From NCBI GenBank assembly GCA_940337035.1, contig OW679200.1:20501090-20565089 (forward strand): 64,000 bases of DNA, read 5' to 3'. Below the pieces are notes generated by a model. That model did no database searches. It was not told the origin of the DNA and was given only the letters and a program-made list of their open reading frames with translations. The translations under genes and the position numbers were made by a program. The stretch comes from Agriotes lineatus (lineage: Eukaryota > Arthropoda > Insecta > Coleoptera > Elateridae). Of this stretch, positions 24,352 to 35,720 are shown in pieces. Numbering within the stretch: the stretch's first letter is position 1; the number at the start of each line of letters is the position of its first letter.

Positions 24352-26190
24352 CTTCTTCTTCTTCTTACAGTGCCTATCCTAGCGGATGTTGGCGACCAAT
24401 AAGGCTATTTGTACCTTGGAGACGACAGCACAGAATAGTGATGTGGATTTTTTATACCAATTTCGGAAATTTTTTAGCCACGATGTCCGTCTGCGGCCAG
24501 GATTTCTTTTACCTTCTATATGGCCTTGTAGTATTGCTTGTAATAATTTGTATTTTTTCCCTCTCATCACGTGACCGAGATATTCCAACGTTCGTCTGTC
24601 AATTGTAGTCATAATTTCTAGGGAGAATTTCATTCTATTTAGATTCTCGTCGTTAGTCACTTTGTCAACCCAAGATACTTTCAACGTGCGTCTGTAAGCC
24701 CACATTTCGAAGACATTAAGTTTCTTGCATAAGTCTTCTGTTAATGTCCAATTCTCCGTTACATACAGTATAACCGAGAACACGTAACATGTTCAGAATC
24801 TTTTTCTGAGTTGTAGTTTAATATTGCGTTTGATTAAAATGGTTTTTAATTTGTTAAATGCACATATTGCTTGTCCGATGAGACTACATATTTCTTTTTG
24901 TTGTCTTCCCTCATTACAGATAATAATAGTGCCTAAATATTTGTAGGTGGTCGTTTTTTTAAATGATCTTATTGTCAACTGTTATTCCGATTAGCCTTGG
25001 ATGTTTTTTTGTAATTACCATACACTTTGTTTTTTGAGGTTCATATCTAAGCCATAGGATTTGTTAATTTGATATACTCGGTTAAAGAGTCTTTGTAAAT
25101 CTTCTTCTGTTTCTGCTATGAGGATGGAGTCGTCTGTATATCTCAAGTTGTTTATTAAGATGCCATTAATCTTAATGCCCTCGGTGCTTTCCTTTAGTGC
25201 TTTTTTAAATATATTCTCTGAGTAAAAGTTAAACAATAGAGGGGACAGAACACATCCTTGTCTCACTCCACGCTTGATGCTTATTTCTTTGGTAACTCCT
25301 GGTGTACGTATATCCTACAAACCCATCTTTGTTGACATCTAGGCATGGTTCACTTATTATATTGAGGGCAAATAGGGCTTCGCGTGTTCCATACCTATTT
25401 CTAAAGCCTAATTGTGTTTCAGACATTGTGAGTTCGCATTTGGTGTATATCCGAGCGTGTGTAATTTTTTGAAATATTTTCAATACATGACTCATTAGAC
25501 TGATCAGTCTTGTGGTATGTTTCCCGTCTTATATATTGCATTAAATAGTTCTAGCAGCAGGTTTACATTTCCATCATCTATGAGTTTTATTAACTCGGTT
25601 GGAATTTCATCTGGCCCCAATGCTTTATTGTTTTTGTCCTTCCTTCTCGTATTTAAGATTTCTTCTTTTGTTATTTGAGGAGCTGTTTCTGTATATTTTA
25701 AGTTTACTGGTTCCGTCCGATCATCATGCTATAATTCTTCCACGTATTGTTTCCATCTAGCAAATTTTTATTCTACTTTTATGGTTATTATTCTCCCCTG
25801 TCTATCAGTAATTAACCCATAATGTCGTTTTTTGCGTAGATTGCATACCTCTTTTACAGTTTTATGTTTCTTGTATCATAAACTCTTTCCAGTCTGTCAA
25901 TTTCTTCGCATTTCTTTGTTACCCAATTTTCATTAGCTTCCCGTATCTTTTTATTTATAGTACTGTTAACTTCTTTGTATTCTTTGCGGTTTTTATTTTT
26001 CATTTCTTGCCTTTTATCCATTAACTCTAATATCTCTGTTGTTATCCATTCCTTCTTTTTGCGTTGTTGTATTTTCGTTTTTGAGACTTCTTTAACTGCA
26101 TTTACAATTTTCTCTTTAATAGATAACCATGCATTGTCTATATTTTCTTCTTCAATCAGGTTTCTTGTTATTTGGGTATTGTTTTAATAA
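24352..26190 (-). pseudogene. Non-LTR retrotransposon relic (endonuclease/reverse transcriptase family)
   Basis: This is the longest retrotransposon remnant. On the minus strand from 26190 it reads ITRNLIEEENIDNAWLSIKE and WITTEILELMDKRQEMKNKN, the linker between endonuclease and RT. At 25500-25230 are RT blocks. At 25266-25015 comes MRQGCVLSPLLFNFYSE, NNLRYTDDSILIA and YGLDMNLKK. At 24783-24379 are the thumb and C-terminus (FEMWAYRRTLKVSWVDKVTN, LGHVMRGKKYKLLQAILQG, GRRRTSWLKN). It ends in a (CTT)n run at about 24352-24366, the (AAG)n tail on its own strand. The catalytic box is YTDD where YADD is usual. Stops and frameshifts are many and the endonuclease is missing. The family resembles the insect RTE-like or craniofacial-development-protein-2-like elements; the exact clade is uncertain. 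Confidence 0.85.
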
Positions 26191-26345
26191 GAATTCTAAT
26201 AAATGATATATTCAAAAGGAAATAAAGCTGCGTGGGGCCATCACGCTGAATGGTGATCGATCGGAATTGCTTCGTGTGTGATCGAGATTACCTTACGTCA
26301 TCAACCTTTGCTTCATAATACAGCGATAAGCCTATATATTGCGTA

Positions 26346-26420
26346 ACGTTCCTGACCGAGTGGTTAAAGCATCTGACTAAAAACCAGATTCTTTCTGGGA
26401 GAGCAGCTTCGAATTCTATC
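26346..26420 (+). mobile_element. tRNA-Ser-like pseudogene or SINE head
   Basis: TGACCGAGTGGTTAAAGCAT (26353-26372) is a box A and D-arm of tRNA-Ser type, and GCTTCGAATTC (about 26407-26417) is a box B. Between them lie an anticodon arm (ATCTGACTAAAAACCAGAT) and a long variable arm (TCTTTCTGGGAGA), as in class II tRNAs. The anticodon position reads AAA, and the acceptor ends do not pair, so a working tRNA is unlikely. Confidence 0.55.
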
Positions 26421-26757
26421 AACTGCAACATTTATCTCTTTGCAAATTAATGTGTTTTCCAGTATTAAGCGTCAATTTCAGTCCTGATCAAGCTTGGTTA
26501 CTTTAACGACATCTAAAGGCAAGAAAACACTTTTAACTGCTTCCCAGCTGCAAGATGCTATGGCATTGTAGAACAACAGTTACTGTTTATTATTTTAATA
26601 CAGCCACTAGTCGTCTGACGAGATGCAAACGCAACAAAATCTTTCAAGAGGGTTAGGTGTCGAAGTATACGATAAATAACCTACCCTTAAAGCCAGCTAT
26701 GACCTTTCAAGCCAAACGAAAATAATCCCTGTTTGTAGAAACTCAAAAAAACATTAA

Positions 26758-26883
26758 ATTAGCTTGTATAAAGCATGGCTGGAAGATAAATATGCAAGAA
26801 TAAAATTGCAGGAAAATGTTTCACATTTGCAGCAGCAACCAGCAAAAATGCAAGCAGTAATAAACAAGATAAACAAACAAACA
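26758..26883 (+). pseudogene. Short coiled-coil-like frame, gag-like
   Basis: A 42-codon open stretch on the plus strand reads KAWLEDKYARIKLQENVSHL, QQQPAKMQAV, then ends at 26884. The heptad pattern and Gln richness are like the N-terminal coiled coil of retroelement gag proteins. Further Gln-rich sequence (SPETSPQQQQQTKQ) follows at about 26990. No LTRs are seen nearby. This is weak evidence, offered only as a possible remnant. Confidence 0.25.
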
Positions 26884-27489
26884 TGAGCAAAATTGCAACA
26901 AAGAAACCAACAAAAAATATAGAGTATATTACTAATAAATAAGGACGGACTGGTGACTAAGTAGCAAAAAAAGAAAAAAAATAATTTCATCGCCTGAAAC
27001 GTCACCACAGCAACAGCAACAAACCAAACAAAAATGTAAAACAAAAAAAAACAACAAAACTGCCAGTGATTGTTTTGAGTCAAGTTGAACACAATGGTCC
27101 TTTACAATTCGAACTTAACCAAACCAGTTTATATTTGAAGCTGTAATAATAAAAAACGAACAGATGAAATTAAACGTCGAATATGTAGAAGAATATAGAA
27201 AGCTGACTTGCTTCTTAAATAAAAAGATCTGATTTTGGTACTCGTATGGGAAAAACAATCAAAAGATATCAAAGTTACGGCAACGAAATTGCGCCCATCG
27301 TGTCCTCCGAATAATATCGCCAGGTTACAAAATAATATAGGCTGTAAATATTCTAACAAGGAAAGACAAAACACTGTCACTTTTTACAACCTTCAGCAAC
27401 GATGAAAACATTAAAACAAATTTGTAAAGGGGTTCACACGCAACTTTCTTCTCGCGAATGTGATTAATTTGCGAATAAAAAATGTAGTC

Positions 27490-27600
27490 CTCTGGGATTC
27501 GAACTCTGCGCTTCGAGGCAAATATTTCGAGCCAGTGTCTTGTATGACGCTAGAATAACTGAGAAACGGGAGTGTTCGAGTAGGACGAGTTTCTACTGCG
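27490..27600 (-). mobile_element. tRNA-like SINE head, minus strand
   Basis: On the minus strand there is an exact box B (GTTCGAATCCC, complement of 27494-27504), preceded by CTGGCTCGAAATAT, which resembles a tRNA-Ser anticodon arm with a CTCGAAA loop. A convincing box A is not visible. It is probably a decayed tRNA-derived SINE. Confidence 0.4.
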
Positions 27601-27728
27601 GTATAAAGCACCATACTATTCTGTCCAATTTGTGATTGTTACCCTGTGTCTGTTAGGTTTTATTTTCGAAAATGATAAAGCTTGAACTATTCGCAAATTA
27701 TTACTTGTATCTACTTTCAGGTAAAGCA

Positions 27729-28020
27729 AAAATAGACAAAGTCTATTTTTTTATGTGCTTATCCTGTATATATTTTTTCGAAACTTTTTCGGTTTCATGC
27801 CAGGTAGACATACAATATGCATGCACAGTATCGTCTTCTTCCAACAAATAGTTTTTAAGTTATACCGCCAACAGACAGACAGATAGACAAACAGACAGAC
27901 ATTCAGACGGAATTAAGAAAACCTGGTTTTCTTCATTTAGGAACCCTGAAACGTGAAGATCTGAAGAAATCTGAGAAGGTGATTTTTTCTTGATTTCTTC
28001 GTTTCTTAGAGGAGGAAGGT
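27729..28020 (-). repeat. Dispersed repeat with internal (TCTG)n microsatellite, copy 2
   Basis: This is the inverted counterpart of the repeat at 23436-23768. It has the same end hairpin region (CTTCC...GAAGAAATC on the minus strand), the same TTTCAGATCTTCACGTTTCA-like block (CAGATCTTCACGTTTCAGGG here), a shorter and interrupted microsatellite at about 27873-27904, and the same 3' block. At its far end AAAAATAGAC and GTCTATTTTT form a hairpin (27729-27751) not seen in copy 1. Confidence 0.75.
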
Positions 28021-29420
28021 AATATACTAGATGGAAGAGATATTAGGAATGAAGATCGAAATAGAACCTTTAAAAACGATCTTAACTGGTAGGTATGTCA
28101 AAGCTATTGACATACCGATATATTCTGTTCCAGAGGGACAAGTTGTGTAAAATGTGTAAGTAGACATCACATAAAGGAATGCAAACTGAATGAAAAGCGC
28201 AGCCAAAATGTGTCAACTTTGTAGAAGCGTACCTAACCAAAAGCTGCGAAATAACCAAAAAATTGCAAGAAATAAGGAACGAAGCAACCACAGCTCTTAT
28301 GGTGAGCTAAGACGAAAGAAATTGCCATTTTCTTTGTGGAAAAACTTAAAGAGGCCAAGTTTATAGAAAAAGTTTTTTGATTGCTTATATTTTGTCACAA
28401 GGATCTTCATAACATATGCAAGCAAGATAATATAATACTTTAGTATTATTAATGTAATGGACAATTACTGTGAAGGAATGGGTTAGGAGTGAAATGTCTG
28501 TAACCATCTCTGTAGTCTGATGTTAATACCTCTAGTTTAAATGTTTGTTTTTCTAGTATTTATGATACTAAAGTAAAATTTTTATTTTATTCAATTAAAG
28601 CTGCAATTTTGGTAAAAGCTTTCATAATAACGTTTAATTATTATTCGTCTACAGTTTCAGTTAGGTATCGTTTTTAATGCAATTTGTGTTTTGTAACCCA
28701 AATAGTACTTTTGGGCGTAGCGTCCACTGGTGTAGTGACTTTAAAGTGTTTTTCCACGTGATAGGAAAAGTTCTATTAAGCGGTTTTCACCAAAACGTGT
28801 TACGGTCTAAAACGGCATTTACAACACCGCGCCAGCTCATTCGAAAGGTCATGGAAAAGCTAGACGGCTATCGCGGACCATATCACTCAAAATCCAGAAA
28901 GTAACTCACATAGGACTGCTGCTCTGCCCGTAACAAGAAGTGCCGACTAGACTAAGTGAAGCAAGGGGTGGTTTAACACGAGATAACCTACGGGCAACGG
29001 CCTAATAGACGGTAAACAGGTCTAAAATAGATTGACCACCATCCAGTTCCATCAATATGAACGAGAATGCAACAGGTAAGCCCATGGAGAACCCGAGAAG
29101 CAAAGGAACCTACCTTTCAACTCTACTCTTGGCAAAAACAGCTAAACGGAGTATGGTATGTGTGCAGCCTTGCGACTCCCCGGCACTGGTGACAGGAGCG
29201 CCCTGACCTACCTTTGACGCTTACAACTTCGTCGAGGCTCTACCTCACATCGATCTTACACTGCGGACAACTCAGCCTAAAAATCTGCATGCAACAGACG
29301 CACAGGAAACACAAGGTAACATATAACAAACTGGTCTATCGGTCTAATGTAGACATATAAAATGTTGTTCGGTACAGTATATGAAAAGTGCCGACTGGCA
29401 TCACATCCTAAAGTTATAGC

Positions 29421-29672
29421 GCTAACGGAGCACAAAAATAATCATTCCCTGGCATACACCTATGTTAGGAACGGTATTGAATGCGAATAGTTTTACAAAT
29501 TGCGATGAAGGTGCTAAGGGGCGCGCAAGTAATCATTTACTGGCATACACATATGTTATCACGGTATTGAATGCGAATAGCTTTACAAACTGCGATGAAG
29601 GCGCTAAGGGGCGCACAAATAATCAGTTACTGGCATGCACATATGTTATGAACGGCATTGAAAACGAATAGC
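29421..29672. repeat. Tandem repeat, 90-91 bp unit, nearly three copies
   Basis: The anchor GGTATTGAATGCGAATAG occurs at 29473 and 29563, and a diverged form (GGCATTGAAAACGAATAG) at 29654. Other shared words are GCGATGAAGGYGCTAAGGGGC and CTGGCATRCACATATGTTA. The unit is not a multiple of three in every copy, so coding across the array is unlikely to be selected. Confidence 0.85.
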
Positions 29673-29789
29673 AACGATATAGCGGCTAATGTCTACAATA
29701 CTAGCTACCTTTATTGCAGTATTACTTGGCGGCACCAGAACACACACAACTGCACGCCTCAACGGCTCGAAAAACTCTCGAAAGGCATC

Positions 29790-29811
29790 CCCCGCCACTT
29801 CGGTGGTGGGG
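29790..29811. repeat. Strong stem-loop with TTCG tetraloop
   Basis: CCCCGCCAC, TTCG, GTGGTGGGG: a nine-base-pair stem (one G-T/G-U pair) capped by the exceptionally stable UUCG loop if transcribed from the plus strand. It sits inside the GC-richer block and may be part of a structured leader RNA. Confidence 0.6.
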
Positions 29812-30129
29812 CGGCTAGAAGCCACATTCTAGGAACCGCTTGCAGTAGCAGCCGGCAACTAACTGACTCAAAAACATCGGATCACGCCACGTTGCCGAAA
29901 GGAAAGAAACTGGCGGGGCGTCGGCAACGCAGACAGAAAGATTGCGACGGAGCGATAAACTTTCAGAAACCTCTTTCATGCTTTCACACACTGGCGTTTC
30001 AAATTCACTGCAGAAAACACGCTAAAAGCTAAGCTCTCGAGGACTGTGAGGTGGCAACAAACACAGGTATTCAGCCAGATGGCCCAAGGCCAGTGCGTAC
30101 TGTGCGACGGGCTGCATAAAACTTGTTAT

Positions 30130-33100
30130 TCACTTAAATTTAGGAAAAATATGACAAGAAAGCTATATACAAGCGGGGTCGTAATGTTAGACCAAAAATA
30201 GGCAATTAACTCGTATATAAGTAAAATTTGAAAATGTCCTGACAAATGCGGAACACTTTTTCGGTGGCAATCACGTTCTCGCGACGTTTCTGGAACCTAT
30301 ATATCCACTGTTTTCCCATGTAGCGAATATATGGCGAAAACATAAGGAAGTGATGGCTGCCACTTAAACGCATCCTGCCTTACTATTTCTTTTTCGGTTA
30401 TATTGTTCGATCTCTGCACTGCAACAAATTTACAACAGTATTATGTTTCATTCTCCCATCAGTGTTTCTGCATTTACTCTAACTCGACATTACTGGACAG
30501 TCTGGTAAAAATGATAAGTAGGCATACTATTAATTATTATTCGTATTGCGATCAACCCGAGGAGAATAAAATAATTGCACGTTTACTGTAAATTATAGAT
30601 GTCGTACCTAGAAATTAGGACACCCGCCATCGCAATATTCACTTAAACAAAATTAAAACGGGAAATGGGAGTTCTCTTAAATTGTAAACCTAGATACCTG
30701 AAACAGTTTTTTTATTAATCTTGGTGATATAAAATAATTACGGATTTATTTTCTATATTTAATTCAGTACTGACATAAAATTATTTTTCATTAAATGACT
30801 GGTTTATCATTTCTATAATGGCGGCATTAACTTAGTGGATAAATGTGGCTTCTTTTGGAAAAGATAACTTTGAGGTGGTTATCACCTAAATTTGGATGCT
30901 CGAAGTGTTTTTTACTCTACAACAGCGGTAAAACTGAAAGTTCTGCTAATATTTCAATTTCCAGTTTCTTTCACCAAGTACCACTACCTATGTGGCGGCC
31001 ACGTGGCAGGCACTAAGATTAGTAACTTTAAAGTGTTGTCTCATGTCTAGCGTAGCTTTTGCTCCCCTTTATGCACGCTGTGTAAGTTGGTATAACCTCA
31101 AATTTTAACGCCGCCAGGCATTCTTTTAAAGTGGTTGCCACAATCGAAAAGAAGAGAACATATTCTAATGCAATTCTCCCATCAGTGGGAATATAACGGC
31201 ATATTATATTGGCCAGATCACTTAACCCAATAACAAAGGAAAATATTATAGAGCAAGTCATCTAGCGTTCCAAATAGTCAGAGTATGTGCACTTTGAAAT
31301 TTAAAGAATAGTTGAAAAATTGCTCCTTATTTATAAAGAATATGCAGTAAGCAGAGCACTATTCAGTAACCGTCACTTCATAGTACATTCTGAAGGTAAT
31401 AGCAACTTTGTAGTAGCTAAAAGCTACATTTGTATGTAGTAAGAACGTGGCTGGCACCACCAGATATCACTAACACGTTCCGCACCTTTGAAGGTTTAGT
31501 TGGAGTATCCAAATCGTTGCTGAAATTATCAAAACCACTTTAAATTCGCAAGCACAAGTCATATTTTAATGAAACAGTTTGGTGGCCGCTATTATTATTC
31601 TTTACCAAGAAATTATAAAAACTTCTAGTAAGCTCAAAAGTCCACATTTCTAGAAATGTTCTATGCAGTTGTAGTTGCTATGTTTCTTTCTGATACAAGT
31701 CAGCATCTTAGTAGTAGTAGCTGATTGTAGTTTATTGTATTTTTGGCTGTATCTTACTTTATATTTAACAGTTAACATAGATAAATATTATGTATCATAT
31801 TTTTCAGAATATGAGATTTTAAATGAAAATATATTCCCAAACGTAATAATTATATAACATAGCTAAATATGGGAAATAAATGTTTGATTTAGCATACACT
31901 AGAATGAGGTGTTCTCTCGAATTGCTTTGCATAATTTCTGAAATTAACCAGGATAACATGATAAGGGTTCAGTTTCAAATCAATTTGAACATCTATCTAA
32001 TAATAATGCGAGAGCTTTAGTAAACCCTGAATGAACTTGAGCAAAACATCTACAAAAATGTTTGCTGAGCTGAGGTCGAATTATATGTACTGATACAATT
32101 CCATAAACACCAAACTATTGCTCACACATGATCGCGTGTGTTTAATATAAGAAATAACATTTTCCATAAATATTTTAAGTTGATTCAAGAAAATAGATAC
32201 TTGTCATTCAAGAAATATTTTTAAAAAAAGTCTGTTTATGAAATAACTATTCAGGTTGGACATCTGCATATAGTGTTACATAAATATACTTTACTTCTAA
32301 TTTGATTCTTTTTGATATATTTGCATAAGCCTAAAATAATTCTTAACATAAAAGTAGATATCTCAATTTTCCTTTACGTTGCAACAGTTTTCCAAGTTAA
32401 TATGTAGCCAAGAAATATAAAATGGGACCTATCTTCCTTCCTGAGGGCAATCTAAATTTCCTAAGCAAAGTACCTCTTTATTCGCCCCTTGACACTAGTG
32501 ATAACGCTGTTACGCCAGATTGAAAGCATAATATAGAAAAACTGCTACTAAAGAGCAACGCTTAAATAACGGCAATAAATTATAATATATTCCCGTTTTG
32601 ATTCCTATAATACCTGACGGTTAAAATTTAAATGTAATAAAAATTGCAGTTAAATACATTGATTTCATGTTTTAACTCTTTCAACCTGAATTTAATCATT
32701 GAATCCATACAAGTTGTTTTTTGTTGGTATTATGTTAATTTTATTTAATTTACTCATTAGATGAATTTCTAATATTATGACTTATATATCAACATTTTAA
32801 AAATCAATAATGCTCTTAATAAAGATACCCAAATTAACTACACTGTTTAGCTACTGGGCTGTATAATAGCACACACTCTAAATCAGTACGAAATTGATGA
32901 TACATTGTTTATCGCCCTGTACGTACGTACACACGTTTGATGATGATTTATGCATAGAGTTATATGCGACGGTGCTATATTGTACCTGAGTTGCTTCCGC
33001 AATATTAATTGAGTCAACATGCAGGAAGTTGCAAAATAAATGGCGTTTCTGGCGGTAAAGCGAAGGCAGATTATGCACAAACACCCAGGGGAACGACCTT

Positions 33101-33500
33101 GCTCTGTTGCATGCGCTTACTGAATATGCGTGACTCGGTTAGGTATTAAAAATTGTATTAATAAAATAATAATGTTCGCAGTCAGCCACACGAATACATT
33201 TTCCAGCACTATACGAGCTTTATGGATTTTCGTCAAATTTCTAACGATAGTAATAGTTGTAAAGGTGTACTAAAGCTCACGTGTATACGGGCAGATTGTT
33301 CGATCTACAAAGAATCATAAACTTTCCGGAGTTCTTAAGCTGCCTGTACTTAATTGACTGATTGCATTAGATTTCGAAGGCATCTGTTTATATCGTCCAA
33401 AAATATTACTTGATTTAAAACATAATCGGTTGTACGTATACGTAGAGAAATGGTATAACTATAATTAGATATTTAAATAAATAAATAAATTATCATTGTT
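30130..33500. other. AT-rich stretch, no gene recognised
   Basis: Short frames only. Two overlapping minus frames at 32878-33084 read RQKRHLFCNFLHVDSI in one frame and have some protein-like texture, but I do not know a family. No inverted repeats of note. Confidence 0.4.
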
Positions 33501-33518
33501 ATTCGTTATCAAACAGTC

Positions 33519-33790
33519 GGCAGCGTGGTTGAGCGGTTAGGTGGTCAGGCTGCGGTGCCACAGTACGGGGTTCAATCCCCACGTCTTGCAAGTGGCGGGC
33601 GGCGCGATCAGTCGCTTTTAAAATTAGGTACCGACACCACAGTTGTGGAAGTAGGGAAAATAAGGCAGTCGTCGAAGGCGTGATGCTAACCGCATCACCC
33701 AATACGCCGTTAATGATGTGCCAGATTGACTGGGTTTTGGAAAAAGATATTTCGGCGACCCTGACTCGCCTTGTTTCATACAATGTTTGG
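33519..33790 (+). mobile_element. tRNA-derived SINE
   Basis: Box A (TGGTTGAGCGGTTAGG, 33526-33541) and box B (GGTTCAATCCC, 33569-33579) lie 43 bp apart, the normal internal promoter spacing of a tRNA. The acceptor ends do not pair, so it is a SINE head rather than a tRNA gene. A body of about 200 bp follows and ends close to the 3' end of a retrotransposon on the opposite strand. The head is on the plus strand. Confidence 0.65.
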
Positions 33791-33849
33791 TGATGTACCT
33801 TATTTATGCATTCGTGAATTGGTGTAATCATTACATCATCATTTGCAGC

Positions 33850-34330
33850 ATTTAAACATTCCATCTCTGGACATATGCCTCCCCAAGCTGTCGCCATGCT
33901 GTTCGATCAGAGGTAGTTCGCATCCAATGTGATCCTGCTACGCTGCTGATGTCGTCTCGTCATCTAGTTCTCGGACGGCCAAGGTCTCTTCTTCCGATTC
34001 TTGGTCTCCACTCGGTCACTTTCCTATTCCATCTGTTGTCTTGTCTTCTCATTAGGTGTCCCGCCCACTGCCATTTTCTACTTGCTATGCGCTGCGCTAC
34101 GTCATCGACTCTTGTGATATTCCTTATCCAGTCGTTTGGCTTCCTGTCTTGTAGTCGTATACCCAGCATCGATCGTTCCATTGCCCTCTGCGTTACTTTA
34201 ATCTTCCTTATACTGGTTTCCGTGAGGGACCAAGTCTCTGAGGCATAAGTTAGAGTTGGGGGAACACACTGGTTGTACACCTTAGATTTTAAGTGTTGAG
34301 GATATGTTGATGTTTTGAACACATTCCTCA
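33850..34330 (-). pseudogene. Non-LTR retrotransposon 3' part (RTE/BovB-like C-terminus)
   Basis: A clean 120-codon frame on the minus strand (34322-33960) reads LKSKVYNQCVPPTLTYASET, ..KVTQRAMERSMLGIRLQDRK, WQWAGHLMRR and GRRDLGRPRTR. Further on, in another frame, it reads MATAWGGICPEMECLNAAND, matching the usual end after the last RPxxRW motif. This is the thumb and C-terminal domain of RTE-like reverse transcriptases; the polymerase domain is absent. A different, more diverged copy of the same group is at 49253-49960. Confidence 0.8.
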
Positions 34331-35300
34331 GTCTTCCATATCATTACATATGGCTAATTAATTCTTGAGAAAGTAGCTCAGTTAGTATATCATCCTACCA
34401 CTACACTCCTATTCTCAAGTTGGGACCTGCATTGTAATTATTTTACGTAAATTACTCATTGACAGTTCATCATATATTTTAATTAAAAGAAACCTGATGA
34501 ATCGTCTTTCCTTACTTATTTCAGGTAATTATGTATCGGTTGTTGATGATATACCTTATGAAATAGTTTTCTGGTTATAAGAGCATATCAATCATGTACC
34601 GGGTGGCCAATTAAGAAGGGCACTCGGCCCTATCTCGAAAAGTAATTGTCGTAAAGACTTGGGGTAAAAAAATTTATGACTAAAGCGGCCAAGAGAAAAT
34701 GCTGGAAATTATTTTTAAGTTTCTAGAATGGCCGCCAGGGGGCGTAATCGCATTCTTGAATTTTAAATCCCGTTTTTGAGAAATATTCTTATATTACAGA
34801 TAGCTAAAATGGACACCCTTTTAAAGCTAAGATAAATTCGATTCTTTTTTGTTCAATGCTTTTTGCTCTATCTCTTAAGGGAAAGTGGTGGGGGGTGTCC
34901 GAACATTTTCGGAAAGAAATGTCAATAACTTCAAAATGGCTGAACGGATTTTGTCAAACTTGGAGTCGTTGAAAAGGGCTTTTCTTAGGCTATCAACGAC
35001 GCTTTGAGCGAATTGATTTAGATTGCTTGTGTCGCCGCTAAAGGGCGTTTTGCGACAACACTACAAATGAAATGGATTTTCTCAAAAAAATTAAATGCAA
35101 CGATATCACTTTTATTGCAACAAAAGGTAGCCAAATAAGGGTCTAACACGCTAGTGGAAACCGAATTTCGATATTTGTTTCCTAACCTAAAATATCAGTA
35201 AAAGAAATTAAAACTCGAAATAATGTCGCATCTTTGGGAATATTTTCAGTATACCTGCCATTACTAAATCCTAATTATCGTTCGTTTGGAAAAATATATA

Positions 35301-35716
35301 CAGTGAATTTATTTTAATGGTTAACATAGTAGTTCAGTTTCTATACCAACATCTAATCATACAGGTCACTTCCATAGTTACCAATGAAATCAATAGATTA
35401 GAGCGTTTATTTTACGGGTTATCATACGAATTTTAATTAGGTACTTGTTAATAAGAAACTTTAGTTTGGATACCGGAATGTAGATATGCAACTAAAAAGT
35501 AGATACGTAGACAACTTGTGTGTTGTATCTTTTCTTCAGTGGTATACATTAGGATAACTTTTCATTGTCTTTTTAACAAGTAATAATTCCTATGTTAACT
35601 CGTAAAATACACGCTCTAATCTATTGGTCTCATTTGTAACTATGGAAATGACCTGTATTATTAAATGGTGGCATAGAAACGAAACGCTTATGTTAACTAT
35701 TAAAATAAATTCCCTG
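35301..35716. mobile_element. Palindromic TA element B, inside A
   Basis: Ends CAGTGAATTTATTTTAATGG at 35301 and its near-complement ending CCCTG at 35716, with TA on both sides (35299-35300, 35717-35718). The arms are about 140-160 bp (35301-35460 and 35574-35716). The loop is about 110 bp without a clear frame. Tc1/mariner-type MITE. Confidence 0.8.
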
Positions 35717-35720
35717 TATA

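Larger units (their letters stand above)
28880..30125. other. GC-richer block of foreign look, with tandem units
   Basis: About 1.2 kb is clearly richer in G and C than the DNA on either side. It includes tandem 90-bp units (29421-29672), a strong stem-loop with a TTCG loop (29790-29811) and fragments such as KPMENPRSKGTYLSTLLLAK (about 29080-29140, plus strand). The layout resembles the 5' leader of a retrotransposon rather than a host gene, but I recognise no catalytic domain. Frames of 69 and 124 codons at 29462-29671 and 29658-30032 lie within it and have no known family. Confidence 0.4.

Noticed and set aside
26346..26420. Functional tRNA-Ser gene
   Set aside because: The anticodon stem has a mismatch, the anticodon reads AAA, and the acceptor ends do not pair.
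26754..27092. 112-codon minus frame rich in Phe and Cys
   Set aside because: It is the complement of an A-rich, Gln/Lys-coding stretch; the plus strand is the more protein-like side.
28900..29120. HDV-like self-cleaving ribozyme in the GC-richer block
   Set aside because: I could not build the required nested double pseudoknot by eye, so only the stem-loop at 29790 is reported.
33519..33600. Functional tRNA gene
   Set aside because: Boxes A and B are good, but no seven-base acceptor stem can be formed around them; a SINE head fits better.
33949..34248. 99-codon plus frame
   Set aside because: Antisense to a clear reverse transcriptase C-terminus on the minus strand.
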